A stretch of 64,000 nt of DNA, taken from Haloarcula sp. H-GB4 (GTDB taxonomy: Archaea > Halobacteriota > Halobacteria > Halobacteriales > Haloarculaceae). The notes below the pieces were generated by a model. That model saw only the letters and a program-made list of their open reading frames with translations. It made no database searches and had not been told where the DNA came from. Shown here one piece after another: positions 44,233 to 53,788 of the stretch (the first letter of the stretch is position 1; the number at the start of each line of letters is the position of its first letter). The stretch lies in the NCBI RefSeq assembly GCF_030848575.1, contig NZ_JAVDDX010000003.1, positions 310,001 through 374,000 of the forward strand, in the 5' to 3' direction. The position numbers and the translations under genes are program-made.

Positions 44233-45441
44233 TTAGGCTGTGAAGACGTGTTCTCCGAGGAACCGCTCGTACTCATTAAACACAGGTCGCGGGGAGAAGT
44301 CGTCGGCGCGAGAGCGCAACCGATCAGCATCAGGAGGGTCAGCAAGCGTATCACAAACTGCATTGGCCAACCCATTCATATTATCCACTGGGACAAGTGT
44401 CCCATACTTTCCATCGGAGAGAATCTCTCTGGGGCCGCTCGGACAGTCCGTTGACACGATTGGACAGCCAACCGCCAAACACTCGATCAGGACTGTCGGT
44501 AGCCCTTCATACCGAGATGAGAGGAGAAAAGCATCTGATTTTGCCATATACCGATACGGATTATCGACGAATCCGGGAAGAGACACCACATCTGACAGCC
44601 CCAGTCGCTCGACTGTCGCCTGGACTTTCTCTCGGCACGGTCCTTTTCCCGCAATGATGGCACGTGCATTCGAGTTTCTATTGGCTACCGTCTCGAACGC
44701 ACGAACCCATCCATCCAGATTCTTTTGACCTGCGTGTCGCCCAACGAATAGGACGACATCCCGGTCATTACTTTCTACCCACTCGTGCTCAACTGTTTGG
44801 CCGGCCCGCTCACGAATCTGTTCGACGTCCACCGGGTTGTAGAGGACTGAAATATCCGATCGTTCGACTGGAGTTCTGTCAGCGAGGCTGTCCGCGACGC
44901 CCTCGGAAACACTGACGATTTGATCCGAGGCGGGGTAAAGCCGGGGAACGATTCGTCTGACAATCTGGTCCTTCGGTGTCGCCTCAACCTCATGTCCGAA
45001 TGCAGAGTGCTGTGTCGGAATCACCGTAGTATCGACGTCAAGGAACCTATTGATAGCGAGCGACACAATGCTTGGGTGTTCAAGATGGGGAAACAGCGCT
45101 GCCGGCTTGTGCTTATTTAGGTATGTAACTAGAAACGGCAGATGTGCGGCTACCCCGACAACTGGCGTCTTCGATGGTGGAAGCTCAACGATAGAGACCT
45201 GTTCGGAAAGCTCCGACCGGAGCTCACCGCTCGCTCGTGACAGCAGAAGGTCAATATTATAACCTCGGTCGGCCAGTCCGTTTGCGATAGTGATTGCGAC
45301 TTGCTCTGCGCCACCGACGGAGAGGTCCGGAATAAAGAACGCCAGCAGTGGTCGGTCACCGTCCGTCGCAACCGAAATATTTTGTTCAGCTACGGGTGAG
45401 ACTGTAGAACCATCACCATCTGAAAGCGTCGGCTCGTCCAT
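44233..45441 (-). CDS. Glycosyltransferase family 4
   Basis: This 402-residue enzyme has a leading acidic tail of about 28 residues, then LLAFFIPDLSVGGAEQVAI near 30-48, typical of GT4 acceptor domains with the glycine loop GGAE. The donor domain shows QIVSVSEGVADSLA, VLYNPVDVEQI, VLFVGRHAGQKNLDG and FLLSSRYEGLPTVLIECLAVGCPIVSTDCPSG, with the E-x7-E motif. It converges with the plus-strand GT4 gene, with only 17 bases between the stops. Confidence 0.9.
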   Translation of the reverse strand: MDEPTLSDGDGSTVSPVAEQNISVATDGDRPLLAFFIPDLSVGGAEQVAITIANGLADRGYNIDLLLSRASGELRSELSEQVSIVELPPSKTPVVGVAAHLPFLVTYLNKHKPAALFPHLEHPSIVSLAINRFLDVDTTVIPTQHSAFGHEVEATPKDQIVRRIVPRLYPASDQIVSVSEGVADSLADRTPVERSDISVLYNPVDVEQIRERAGQTVEHEWVESNDRDVVLFVGRHAGQKNLDGWVRAFETVANRNSNARAIIAGKGPCREKVQATVERLGLSDVVSLPGFVDNPYRYMAKSDAFLLSSRYEGLPTVLIECLAVGCPIVSTDCPSGPREILSDGKYGTLVPVDNMNGLANAVCDTLADPPDADRLRSRADDFSPRPVFNEYERFLGEHVFTA

Positions 45442-45510
45442 TATGATGTTGGACCCGTCAGATAGTCTTTGTTAGTCACTGGGTTCCAAACTTGACACCG
45501 AAACACGTTA

Positions 45511-46479
45511 TCATTTTGAAGGGACGGTCTCTGTCAGCTTCCGACGTAAGGACGCAGCCATCTCGTAGGTCCGCTCTCCTCCCAAGGAGGGGAGTAGGTG
45601 AGGGTGGACAGGGCGGTAGAGTGGGTTAGCAAAGAAGGCCAGTAAGAAATACTTACGGGCTTCGCCGTATCGCCCTGCACGTATCGCTGACCGTGCCAAC
45701 GAGCGTCGCATGGACGCGAGAAAGGTCCGTTCGTAGTATTTCCCGTGCTCCGCTGCAAGGCCACCATGCTTCTCGATAAATAGGGGATAGGCGATATCTC
45801 GCTTCTGTTCGAAGTTCGCTGTGATGCTATCCTCTCGTCCAGTTTGGCGATACGTAAGCGTCTCTGTGACCGGTTGGAACTCGCAAGACTGTGCGAGCCG
45901 GAAGAACCACTCACGATCCTGCCACGCCGGAAATCTCTCGTCGGGGAGTCCGGCATCGGAAATTGCCTCAGTGTCGACTAGAACCGAAGAAAACTGTCCG
46001 AAGTTTGTGCCAGTCAACAAGTCGGTAACCACATGTCCCGCCGCAGTCGGGGTTGAAATCGTTGTTCCAGCCGCGCTTTCTCGTTTGACCCATGTGTAAA
46101 TGACTCCGGTTTCGGGTGATGATTCGCTGAACCGATCCACCTGCTTCCTGAGCTTTGTCTCTTTCCACCGGTCATCATCGTCGAGAAACGCAACATAATC
46201 GCCGTTTGAAGCCCTGATACCTGTATTTCGGGCGGCATTTGCCCCCCTGTTTTCTTCGTGTCGGACTACTTCCGTACGCTTGTCCTTCAAAATATCTTCG
46301 GGTAGTGTCGTCGCTACCGGTGTCGGTGATCCGTCATCAATGACGAGTAGTTCGATCCGCTCATACTGTTGATTAAGCACACTGTTAATTGCGGCTGGCA
46401 GGTGTTCATCTCTTCCATAGGTGGGTATTACGACACTCACAAGCGGATTCTCGCCGTCCGTGTGACGTTCCACGGGCAT
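45511..46479 (-). CDS. Glycosyltransferase family 2
   Basis: This 322-residue enzyme has a GT-A fold. It begins after a short leader with VSVVIPTYGRDEHLPAAINSVL, then IELLVIDDGS and RGANAARNTGIRAS, followed by the D-x-D metal motif YVAFLDDDDRW near residues 95-105. The catalytic region EWFFRLAQSC is at about 207. The start at 46479 is chosen because the longer frame lacks coding character before MPVERH. The C-terminal 80 residues are basic and helical, perhaps for membrane contact. It is separated by about 70 bases from the GT4 gene downstream. Confidence 0.88.
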   Translation of the reverse strand: MPVERHTDGENPLVSVVIPTYGRDEHLPAAINSVLNQQYERIELLVIDDGSPTPVATTLPEDILKDKRTEVVRHEENRGANAARNTGIRASNGDYVAFLDDDDRWKETKLRKQVDRFSESSPETGVIYTWVKRESAAGTTISTPTAAGHVVTDLLTGTNFGQFSSVLVDTEAISDAGLPDERFPAWQDREWFFRLAQSCEFQPVTETLTYRQTGREDSITANFEQKRDIAYPLFIEKHGGLAAEHGKYYERTFLASMRRSLARSAIRAGRYGEARKYFLLAFFANPLYRPVHPHLLPSLGGERTYEMAASLRRKLTETVPSK

Positions 46480-46749
46480 ATTAATTTTAATTATACCTCG
46501 TGTGCCATCATATTTAAGTACAACATTGCTACCGGACAGATAGAAGAGATTTCTGGACAGAGTGCTACATCCCAAGGTGGTAGATCTGATTTGAGATTAT
46601 ACAGAGAACATTTTGACCCAGTTACGGGATAGATGCTACGTAGTCAACGAAACAACGTATCGGTAGTCGGTGTCTTATCGGCCAAAGCCATACCGTTTCA
46701 GGGGAATTACTATTTGGCAGGTCCCATTATGTCGTAGCACGCAATCCAT

Positions 46750-47049
46750 ATGTCAATGACGAAGTGGGTTTCATCCATGTCGATTTCAGGACCTAACCAG
46801 AGTCGGTTCCAGTGGTTTCTCATCTCGTTCGTGACTCTTGGAACCATCTCGCTAGTCACCCTCTGGGCCGCTAATATTACTAGCATTCGAGTATACTTTG
46901 TCGGACTGTTTCTGACTCTGCTGGTAACCAGTGAGGTGTTCCCGCCGTTGGCAGACAAGCAGTGGTGGCGTGGGCTACAGCTCGTCAAACTCGTCGGTTG
47001 GCTTATTACTCTTTCTCTCCTATTTAAGCGGGTCAGTGCAGTGGTCTAA
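46750..47049 (+). CDS. Small membrane protein (99 aa)
   Basis: This hypothetical protein has three hydrophobic segments, about residues 20-42 (WFLISFVTLGTISLVTLWA), 47-62 and 78-92. A second ATG lies six bases in. It is encoded against its neighbours, close to the DUF1616 gene. No family recognised; the composition makes it more likely real than the antisense frame. Confidence 0.5.
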   Translation: MSMTKWVSSMSISGPNQSRFQWFLISFVTLGTISLVTLWAANITSIRVYFVGLFLTLLVTSEVFPPLADKQWWRGLQLVKLVGWLITLSLLFKRVSAVV

Positions 47050-47125
47050 CCCCTTTCGAGTTTCTGAAGCGAGACGTGACAGGGGGGTTTGATAACAGCT
47101 TTATATGGGGTGTGAGCCAATGCTG

Positions 47126-48103
47126 TCAGCCATTGGTGACAGTAACCCAGAGATGCGTGCGGCGGTACGCGTTCTCAGGACGGGGATTCGCCCCGACTGG
47201 TGCGTCGTTGCGGTAGAGCAGATATGAGATTCGAATGTTCTCACCGACTAGCGTGGGGGTGATTTCGTGCGAGCGCTTGAGCGTTTCACCTGCCGCGACA
47301 CGGTTCTTGAACCGATCAATTCGTGCGGTGGCTAGGACAGTGCCGTTCTCGATTTTCTGAGCAACGACAACAATTGTGTAATTCAGCTCTTGGCCTTCAT
47401 GATTGCCGATAGTGACCTGAACAGTCCGCGAACTGCCGAGCGGAATCTGTGACGGATACTCAGCGGCAACAGGTTCTCCGTTGGCGGATTCCGTTACCAG
47501 CGCGAACTCAGTGAACTGTTCACCCCGTTCCGCCGATATGGCCGCGTAGCCGATCCCGGAACCAGAGACAAGAAGACCCAGTATAAGCAGGATGTATAGT
47601 GTCGAGACACTTCCAGAAGGGTTCAGAGACACTCGGCTCTGTACAGTTGTCCCCCACCGCAAGGGACTGAAACGCTCATCTGATGGCACCCGCATCCGTC
47701 GGATCGTTGCGGCAATCGTGAAGATGGCAGTCGTTATTCCGATAGAGAGTTGGTACGGTCCGGTGGTCGAACCAGGCGAAAGCAAGACTAGTCCGAGCCC
47801 CAGTAGTGGAACTATACAGACACTACTCCCGACTGCAAGGACGAGTCGTTCACCGACAGAAATTCGTCCCACTTGGCCATCAGATGATCCATCGGTCTCA
47901 GTAGAACTGCGTGGGAATAAAAGCGCAACGAGAGCGTATCCTGGTGCAATAAGTATCGCTACCAACCCCAGAAAGGCCCCTACAGATGAGTCTTTGACAT
48001 ACCCTTGGGCAGCAGCGAGATGCCAGAGGCCGAGGAGCCCGACTAGCAGAAGATCGATCGGGAGCGTCTCCGTCTCAATGTTCGCATCTGCGTCAGTAGC
48101 CAT
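47126..48103 (-). CDS. DUF1616-family membrane protein
   Basis: This 325-residue protein has four membrane helices in the first half (IDLLLVGLLGLWHLAAA, GLVAILIAPGYALVALLFP, LVLAVGSSVCIVPLLGLGLVLL, and one near 120-135), one near 170-190, and a C-terminal extracellular beta domain with GSSRTVQVTIGNHEGQELNYTIVV. This layout and the IAPGY motif match DUF1616 proteins found in archaeal surface-glycan and secretion clusters. The ATG at 48103 is preferred over the GTG at 48109. Function unknown. Confidence 0.75.
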   Translation of the reverse strand: MATDADANIETETLPIDLLLVGLLGLWHLAAAQGYVKDSSVGAFLGLVAILIAPGYALVALLFPRSSTETDGSSDGQVGRISVGERLVLAVGSSVCIVPLLGLGLVLLSPGSTTGPYQLSIGITTAIFTIAATIRRMRVPSDERFSPLRWGTTVQSRVSLNPSGSVSTLYILLILGLLVSGSGIGYAAISAERGEQFTEFALVTESANGEPVAAEYPSQIPLGSSRTVQVTIGNHEGQELNYTIVVVAQKIENGTVLATARIDRFKNRVAAGETLKRSHEITPTLVGENIRISYLLYRNDAPVGANPRPENAYRRTHLWVTVTNG

Positions 48104-48135
48104 TATCACTCGATGAGAGCGTAGTAGTAAAATTA

Positions 48136-48403
48136 GACAGTTACTACCAGTGCATGTAACTGATCAGTGTCAAACGGAGTCGTCCGCAATCTCTTCGAAA
48201 AGTCTGTCTGGGTTGAGAGCACGCTGTCTCCACTTGGCAAGTTTCCGCTGACAAAGTAGCTATTCACAACACCCTCATCCAGTTGTACATGACTGGGTCG
48301 TTGGTCCCCTATCTCTGTCAAACAGATCGTTGAGCGTACGGTCAATTCGCCCTCAGGAAGACACGTGAGTCGGCGCCGTGCGGACAGTGGGTACCGGCGC
48401 TGG
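48136..48403 (-). other. Possible gene remnant downstream of wecB
   Basis: In the 300-base gap after wecB the minus strand has an open frame with protein-like sequence (YPLSARRRLTCLPEGELTV near its start and DTDQLHALVVTV at its end) but no start codon of its own outside wecB. It might be the 3' end of a deleted gene. I cannot name a family. Confidence 0.25.
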
Positions 48404-49519
48404 TCACTCAGGGGCTGTGACTGTTTCTCTGGCAGGGAGTTCCGGAACCGCATCGAGAATTTGAACGGCGGCTGTTCCATCGCCGAAAGGCGTTTCCCAC
48501 TCTCCAGCCTTTCCACGCATTTGTGTCGCCGCCGCAGTGATACTACTCGGCTCCCGGCCGGCAACGCAGTTTGCACCGACAAATGCCGTCTCAGGACGTT
48601 CAGTGCCATACCTGAGCGTCACACACGGTGTCCCGAGGATGCTTGTTTCCTCCTGGACACCACCTGAGTCGGTGAACACTAGGTCCGCTGTACTCTCTAG
48701 CCGGAGAAAATCGAAGAAGCCCAGTGGTTCGATGAGGCGAACTTGATCGGGGACTGCAATACCGAACTCTTCGAGACGGTCCTCCGCTCGGGGATGGATC
48801 GGGTAGATGGCTTCCTGTTCCGCTTGAACGCTTGCCCGTGCAACGCCGCTGAGAATCCGCTCGAACGCTTCCCGGTCGTCAACTGTTTCCGCCCGGTGAG
48901 CGGTCAAGAGGTCGAACTGGCCGTCGGAAACGCCGAGTTCACTCAGAATCCGACTTTTGTTTGCAGCCTCATCATCATAGATTTCAACTGCATCGACGAT
49001 CGTATTCCCAGTAACAGTGATACGGTCCGCAGGGATCCCTTCGTCGCGGAGTAACGCTGCTGTCTCGGCGGTCGGTGGGAAAAGGTAATCAGAGATGTGA
49101 TCAATGATGACGCGGTTCGTCTCTTCAGGCATATCGTCATCGAAACTTCGAAGCCCGGCTTCGACGTGAGCCACGTCGACATCCATCTTACTCCCTGCGA
49201 GTGCACCCGCGAGAGTCGAGTTCGTATCCCCTTGGACAAATACCACTGTGGGCTCGGTATCCTGAAGTTCTTCTTCAATGCCAGCGAGCATCGCACCAGT
49301 TTGTGCCCCGTGATCGTCAGATCCGACTTCGAGGTTCGTATCTGGGGGTGATAACCCGAGTTGTCGGAAAAAGACAGTATCCAGCGAGTCTGAATAATGC
49401 TGACCAGTATGGACAATGTGTGTGTTGACACCACGCCGATGGCACTCCTGAATTACCGGGGCTAGCTTGATAATCTCGGGACGCGTCCCAAGAACGAACC
49501 CCACAGTGCTGTTAGTCAT
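48404..49519 (-). CDS. wecB: UDP-N-acetylglucosamine 2-epimerase (non-hydrolysing)
   Basis: This 371-residue enzyme converts UDP-GlcNAc to UDP-ManNAc. It has the family's ordered motifs: GTRPEIIKLAPVI near residue 11, HTGQHYSDSLD near 37, VFVQGDTNSTLAGALAG near 92, HVEAGLRSFDDDMPEETNR near 116 and the late SGGVQEETSILGTPCVTLR near 285. Length is typical (about 365-380). The product is the substrate of the dehydrogenase encoded just upstream, so the two genes make UDP-ManNAcA for the surface polymer. Confidence 0.95.
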   Translation of the reverse strand: MTNSTVGFVLGTRPEIIKLAPVIQECHRRGVNTHIVHTGQHYSDSLDTVFFRQLGLSPPDTNLEVGSDDHGAQTGAMLAGIEEELQDTEPTVVFVQGDTNSTLAGALAGSKMDVDVAHVEAGLRSFDDDMPEETNRVIIDHISDYLFPPTAETAALLRDEGIPADRITVTGNTIVDAVEIYDDEAANKSRILSELGVSDGQFDLLTAHRAETVDDREAFERILSGVARASVQAEQEAIYPIHPRAEDRLEEFGIAVPDQVRLIEPLGFFDFLRLESTADLVFTDSGGVQEETSILGTPCVTLRYGTERPETAFVGANCVAGREPSSITAAATQMRGKAGEWETPFGDGTAAVQILDAVPELPARETVTAPE

Positions 49520-49689
49520 TGTTGGCCCTGATCCGTAAGTCGAACAGCCGGTGATAGCTCCAGCCAGTCAATTTCATACCGGTTCCGTGAGTAGCCGCAG
49601 GATTTGTTATAGGCTTCCTACGCCATTGATCATGGCCAGTCGTCCGCGAGTCAAATTGGTGCTGTCAGAAAATCATCTGTAACGCTGGA

Positions 49690-50970
49690 TCAAATTGTCC
49701 GGACATCAAACCCGTGCTCAGCCCACCGATTCGCGTCGATGACATCAACCGGGTCGATCACAGTTCGGCCCGCCATCTTTGACCTGATGGCTTCCGGGTT
49801 GAGATCTACAAACTCATCGTGTGCTGCCCCGAATATCACCGCATCAGCATCTCTTACTGCCGTCTCAAGGGTTTCAAGCTGTAATCTGGAGTCCGTCGCC
49901 CGTGGGTCGTGAATAGTGACTGATCCCTCGTCCCAACCCCCATCCATAGCTGGGCGAGTGTCCACCGTGACAGTCCCGAGCAGTTTGGCTATTTCCAAAC
50001 CTGGACTATTGCGAGTGTCGCTGACGTTACCTTTGTACGTAATCCCAAGAACAGCTACAGTCTTATTTTCGAGCGAGTCGATAGCGTCCTCGAGTAGCCT
50101 GATAACGTGTTCGGGCATCCTGTCGTTGACTCGGTTCGCGATATCGATTAGCTCTGTTACACCAGACCCATCGCTCAGGAAATGCGGATCGACAGGAAGG
50201 CAATGCCCGCCTACTCCTGGACCTGGGCTCAAAATATCAACCCGTGGATGGTTGTTCGCGAGATTGATCGCAGACCGTACATCAATGCCGTAGTTCTCTG
50301 CGAGGAGTGCGAGCGTATTGGCATACGCGATACTGACGTTTCGCTCGGCGTTTTGTGCAAGTTTCACGAACTCGGCGGTCGTAGGGTCAGCGGCGACATG
50401 AATGTCTCCGGTCGTGAGCGGTTCATAAAGGGATTTGATGGCGTTAACCGAGGCCTCATCGACACCGCCGACGATTCGATCGTTGGTTCGGAGTTCTGTG
50501 AGCGTATTCCCTGGCATCACCGTCTCCGGCGTGTACCCCAAGTGTACATCTTCACCGATGTCGAGATTGCCTCTCGAAATGATCGGGGCCAACATTCCAG
50601 TCGTTGTTCCCGGCGGCACTGTTGACTCCAACACCACGGTGTCGTCCGACCTGAGAACGCCCGCCACGTTTCGTCCAGCATCCTTCACGTATGTCAGATC
50701 CGCCTCGTCGTTCATATCGTCGTACGGCGTTGGGACACAGATTATGTGTACATCAGCGGATTGGGGATGATGACTCGGCGTTAGATTGCACTCCAGCGCA
50801 TCCTGAATGTACGACTCAAGTTCTGGTTCGCTAACTTTCGGATCACCCTCGTTGAGGTGATTGATTACATCCTCGTTGACATCGAAACCAATGACATCGA
50901 TGCCTGAATTGGCGAACAGCGATGCGGTCGTGAGCCCGATATAGCCTAGCCCGTGGACGCAGATAGTCAT
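49690..50970 (-). CDS. wecC: UDP-N-acetyl-D-mannosamine dehydrogenase
   Basis: This 426-residue NAD enzyme oxidises UDP-ManNAc to UDP-ManNAcA (the UDP-glucose dehydrogenase superfamily). The NAD-binding start is VHGLGYIGLTTASLFANSG, the middle has TPETVMPGNTLTELRTNDRIVGG, and the catalytic Cys motif is GPGVGGHCLPVDPHFL near residue 250. The C-terminal domain begins VAVLGITYKGNVSDTRNSP. The start at 50970 is chosen since it begins with the Rossmann strand. It forms a functional pair with WecB. Confidence 0.93.
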   Translation of the reverse strand: MTICVHGLGYIGLTTASLFANSGIDVIGFDVNEDVINHLNEGDPKVSEPELESYIQDALECNLTPSHHPQSADVHIICVPTPYDDMNDEADLTYVKDAGRNVAGVLRSDDTVVLESTVPPGTTTGMLAPIISRGNLDIGEDVHLGYTPETVMPGNTLTELRTNDRIVGGVDEASVNAIKSLYEPLTTGDIHVAADPTTAEFVKLAQNAERNVSIAYANTLALLAENYGIDVRSAINLANNHPRVDILSPGPGVGGHCLPVDPHFLSDGSGVTELIDIANRVNDRMPEHVIRLLEDAIDSLENKTVAVLGITYKGNVSDTRNSPGLEIAKLLGTVTVDTRPAMDGGWDEGSVTIHDPRATDSRLQLETLETAVRDADAVIFGAAHDEFVDLNPEAIRSKMAGRTVIDPVDVIDANRWAEHGFDVRTI

Positions 50971-51189
50971 GCTTTCTGTGCCCTCGATAGTTTTGTTATT
51001 GACTCGCAACGCTGTCGCCGTTCGAAATAGTCTGACGCTGACTCGTTCCGCATTGACCTACGAATGATATAGATTACCCTTTGTTATGCAGAAGTTGTCT
51101 CAAGTAAGAGAATCGACACTATGGTAAACCCAGACCTGAGAAGTGGGGTACGCCGTCTAATACGACCGATCAATGAGGACGATCGCCAC

Positions 51190-52509
51190 TTATTGACGGT
51201 ACAGTTCTAAGGAGTGCAGAATGATCCCGGTGAATGATGCGAGGATGCCAATAATTGTAAAAGTAGTGCTAGTCAGGGCATATCCGAGTGGAAAGCTTCC
51301 GGACTGAAGATAGTTGAACATCGTGAGGTAAGTGAATATAAATCCCAGTAGAACGCAGGAGACACCAGGCACGCCGAGCAACATGATAGGATGTTCTCGC
51401 TCAACCGTTCGAATAATGTTTCCAACAAGCGTAAGCCCGTGCTCAACTGGGCCAAGGTTGTTAGAAGCCTCCACATCGTAATCTATCGTCGTCGGAACCT
51501 CGACGATCTGGTAGCCGTTTGAGTGGGCGTGGTACAGTATATTGGTGCTTGCATCCATTTGGTCGCCAATTGAGTTGTCTTCAGCAAGTGAGGTTATGGC
51601 CTCTGTACTATACGCACGGAAACCACTCTGTGTGTCGTTGATTTGATTGGCTGGCTTGAGGATTCCAAGGCTGAGGTTAGTCATGAGGTTCACCGTGAAC
51701 AGCCCAAATCGCCTGTACAGCGGCATCTTTGTGTCCGCATCCTCATCGAACCGATTACCGATGACGACCTCCGCCCCCGACTCCTTTTGCTGTTCAATTA
51801 ATTCTGGGATATCACTGGGATCATGCTGCCCGTCGGCGTCAAGAATGACTAGGTAGTCCGCGTCACCACGGTCAGCTTGCTCAAAAATACTGTTGAGGGC
51901 ACCACCATACCCGACGTTACGGTCGTGCTCATACACTGTCGCGCCAGCCGCCGCTGCGACCTCGACAGTGTCGTCGGTACTCCCGTCGTCAACAACCAGA
52001 ACAGTGTCTGCATAGTGCTTGGCCGACTCCACTACCGCCCCGATCGTCGCTGCCTCGTTGTACGCAGGAATTCCGACCATGACAGTCGGATCCGGCTCGG
52101 TGACGGGTTCAAGACGGGCATCGACAGTGAACTTCTCTGTACTCTTCAGTGCTTGGCGGCTTGCCGGGAGGTTAACTGACCCATTCTCTTCACCATGATA
52201 CAGGAGTCCCGGATACCCTGCCTGCTTAGCAAACATCCGCAACCGCTCGCGAGGGGCATCGGCTTCAGCCCAGTTTCCAGAAGGGGGAACCACCTCTGCA
52301 TCAAGCCACCGGGCAAAAGTGAGTGCCTGAAGGTCAGCATCAACGGCAGCTGTAACGATTGCCTGGTGTGCCCGTGAGTGGATACGAAGAATCTCAGCCG
52401 CGATCCATTCGGCGTTCGACTCGGTCGCGACTAGTCCCACCGCCGGCAAGTTCTTCGAAACCTCTCGGATACCGTCACCGGCGGGTGATTGCTGGATTCT
52501 ATCCGACAT
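51190..52509 (-). CDS. Glycosyltransferase family 2, dolichyl-phosphate-sugar synthase-like
   Basis: This 439-residue protein has three parts. An N-terminal domain of about 130 residues starts after MSDRIQ and looks like a nucleotide-binding or regulatory domain (SNAEWIAAEILRIHSRAHQAIV). A GT-A domain (about 140-365) follows, with MVGIPAYNEAATIGAVV, VLVVDDGSTDDT, YLVILDADGQHDPSDI (D-x-D) and FRAYSTEAI. The C-terminal 75 residues hold two membrane helices (LLGVPGVSCVLLGFIFTYL and FTIIGILASFTGIIL). It probably loads a sugar onto a dolichol carrier, as AglJ-type enzymes do. A longer frame from 52566 exists. Confidence 0.85.
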   Translation of the reverse strand: MSDRIQQSPAGDGIREVSKNLPAVGLVATESNAEWIAAEILRIHSRAHQAIVTAAVDADLQALTFARWLDAEVVPPSGNWAEADAPRERLRMFAKQAGYPGLLYHGEENGSVNLPASRQALKSTEKFTVDARLEPVTEPDPTVMVGIPAYNEAATIGAVVESAKHYADTVLVVDDGSTDDTVEVAAAAGATVYEHDRNVGYGGALNSIFEQADRGDADYLVILDADGQHDPSDIPELIEQQKESGAEVVIGNRFDEDADTKMPLYRRFGLFTVNLMTNLSLGILKPANQINDTQSGFRAYSTEAITSLAEDNSIGDQMDASTNILYHAHSNGYQIVEVPTTIDYDVEASNNLGPVEHGLTLVGNIIRTVEREHPIMLLGVPGVSCVLLGFIFTYLTMFNYLQSGSFPLGYALTSTTFTIIGILASFTGIILHSLELYRQ

Positions 52510-52858
52510 CTCAGTCCCACTCCGGAACCGCTCTCGATGGCGGTCGTTCGGTGTGGTCGTCCACACGCTCCGGTACGTATAATGGCATCATTGTGGCGAG
52601 TAGTGGACTCCGTTGTGCTCTGCTGTGAACGAGTTATCATATTGTTATCCCCAGCTTTCCGAGATTGTCCCAACCCTGTATTATCCGCAAAAAGCAGGTA
52701 ACAAAGTATAGTCTGGCGTAGGAATACAGCGCGTGGCCACTACGGTCTGAGAGGAGTTTAGTTCGGCCCATCCCTTACGATACCAAGATTACTCAACTAG
52801 GAGATGAGATGTATGTCTATGAATAACTTAAAGCATCAAAACCTCGTTTTCGAATGAT
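52510..52858. other. Divergent promoter region, GT2/epimerase
   Basis: About 350 bases between the GT2 gene (minus) and the epimerase gene (plus). The part next to the epimerase is AT-rich, with AATAACTTAAAG near 52823-52834, about 30 bases before its ATG. No gene visible. Confidence 0.4.
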
Positions 52859-53788
52859 ATGTCGACAAACGATATTCGCAACTGTCGGGTACTAGTTACC
52901 GGAGGGGGTGGGTTCATTGGAAGTCATCTGACATCAGCGCTAGCGGTGGAGAACGAGGTGCGAGTCCTCGATGACTTCTCGACGGGACGGCGTGCAAACC
53001 TCCCAAAAGACGTGACTGTCATTGAGGGCGATATACGCGATAAAGGAACAGTCGACGAAGCGATGGACGACATTGACATAGTTTTTCATCAGGCCGCGAT
53101 GGTTAGTGTCCCGAAGTCAATCGAGCACCCGGTCGACTGTCACGAGCTTAATGGGTCGGCAACCGTCACCGTGTTCGACTGCGCTCGACGGCAGGATGCA
53201 CGGGTCGTACTCGCCTCCAGTGCCGCCGTATACGGCAATCCTGATACGATGCCGATTAAAGAAGAAGAACCGGCCGATCCACGCACGCCGTATGGGATTG
53301 AAAAGCATCTCGGTGAACAGTATGCACAGTTTTATACAGAGCGGTACGGCCTACCCACAGTCCCGTTACGATACTTCAATGTCTATGGACCGCGTGGGCT
53401 TGACGGGGAGTACGCCGGTGTCATCGGCACATTCATTCGTCAGGCACAGGCCGGCAATCCGCTCACAGTCGAAGGTGACGGAAAACAGACTCGGGATTTC
53501 GTACACGTTGATGACATTGTCCGTGCCAACCTGCTTGCAGCCACGACAGATGCTATCGGCAAGCCGTTCAACGTCGGAACTGGACAAAGTATCAGTATCA
53601 AGGAACTTGCCGAAACCGTCCGAGATGTCGTTGGAGCGAATGTGGAAATAAAACACGTCCCCGAACGCACGAATGATATCAGAGAGAGCGAAGCAGATCT
53701 CAGTGACGCACGCACACTGCTTGGATATGAACCAACAGTGTCCCTCGCAAAAGGGCTAGAAACAACGCTCAGTGCTGAAGCGGAATAA
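52859..53788 (+). CDS. NAD-dependent sugar epimerase (GalE-like)
   Basis: This 309-residue protein is an extended short-chain dehydrogenase of the UDP-glucose 4-epimerase group. It has the NAD motif VTGGGGFIGSHL near residues 13-24, VLDDFSTGRRANL, the catalytic Tyr-Lys in YGIEKHLGEQYAQFY near 142-156 and LRYFNVYGPRG. Length fits GalE-like archaeal enzymes. It closes the polysaccharide island on the right and is transcribed away from the GT2 gene. The exact sugar (UDP-Glc, UDP-GlcNAc or another) is not determined by these motifs. Confidence 0.9.
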   Translation: MSTNDIRNCRVLVTGGGGFIGSHLTSALAVENEVRVLDDFSTGRRANLPKDVTVIEGDIRDKGTVDEAMDDIDIVFHQAAMVSVPKSIEHPVDCHELNGSATVTVFDCARRQDARVVLASSAAVYGNPDTMPIKEEEPADPRTPYGIEKHLGEQYAQFYTERYGLPTVPLRYFNVYGPRGLDGEYAGVIGTFIRQAQAGNPLTVEGDGKQTRDFVHVDDIVRANLLAATTDAIGKPFNVGTGQSISIKELAETVRDVVGANVEIKHVPERTNDIRESEADLSDARTLLGYEPTVSLAKGLETTLSAEAE

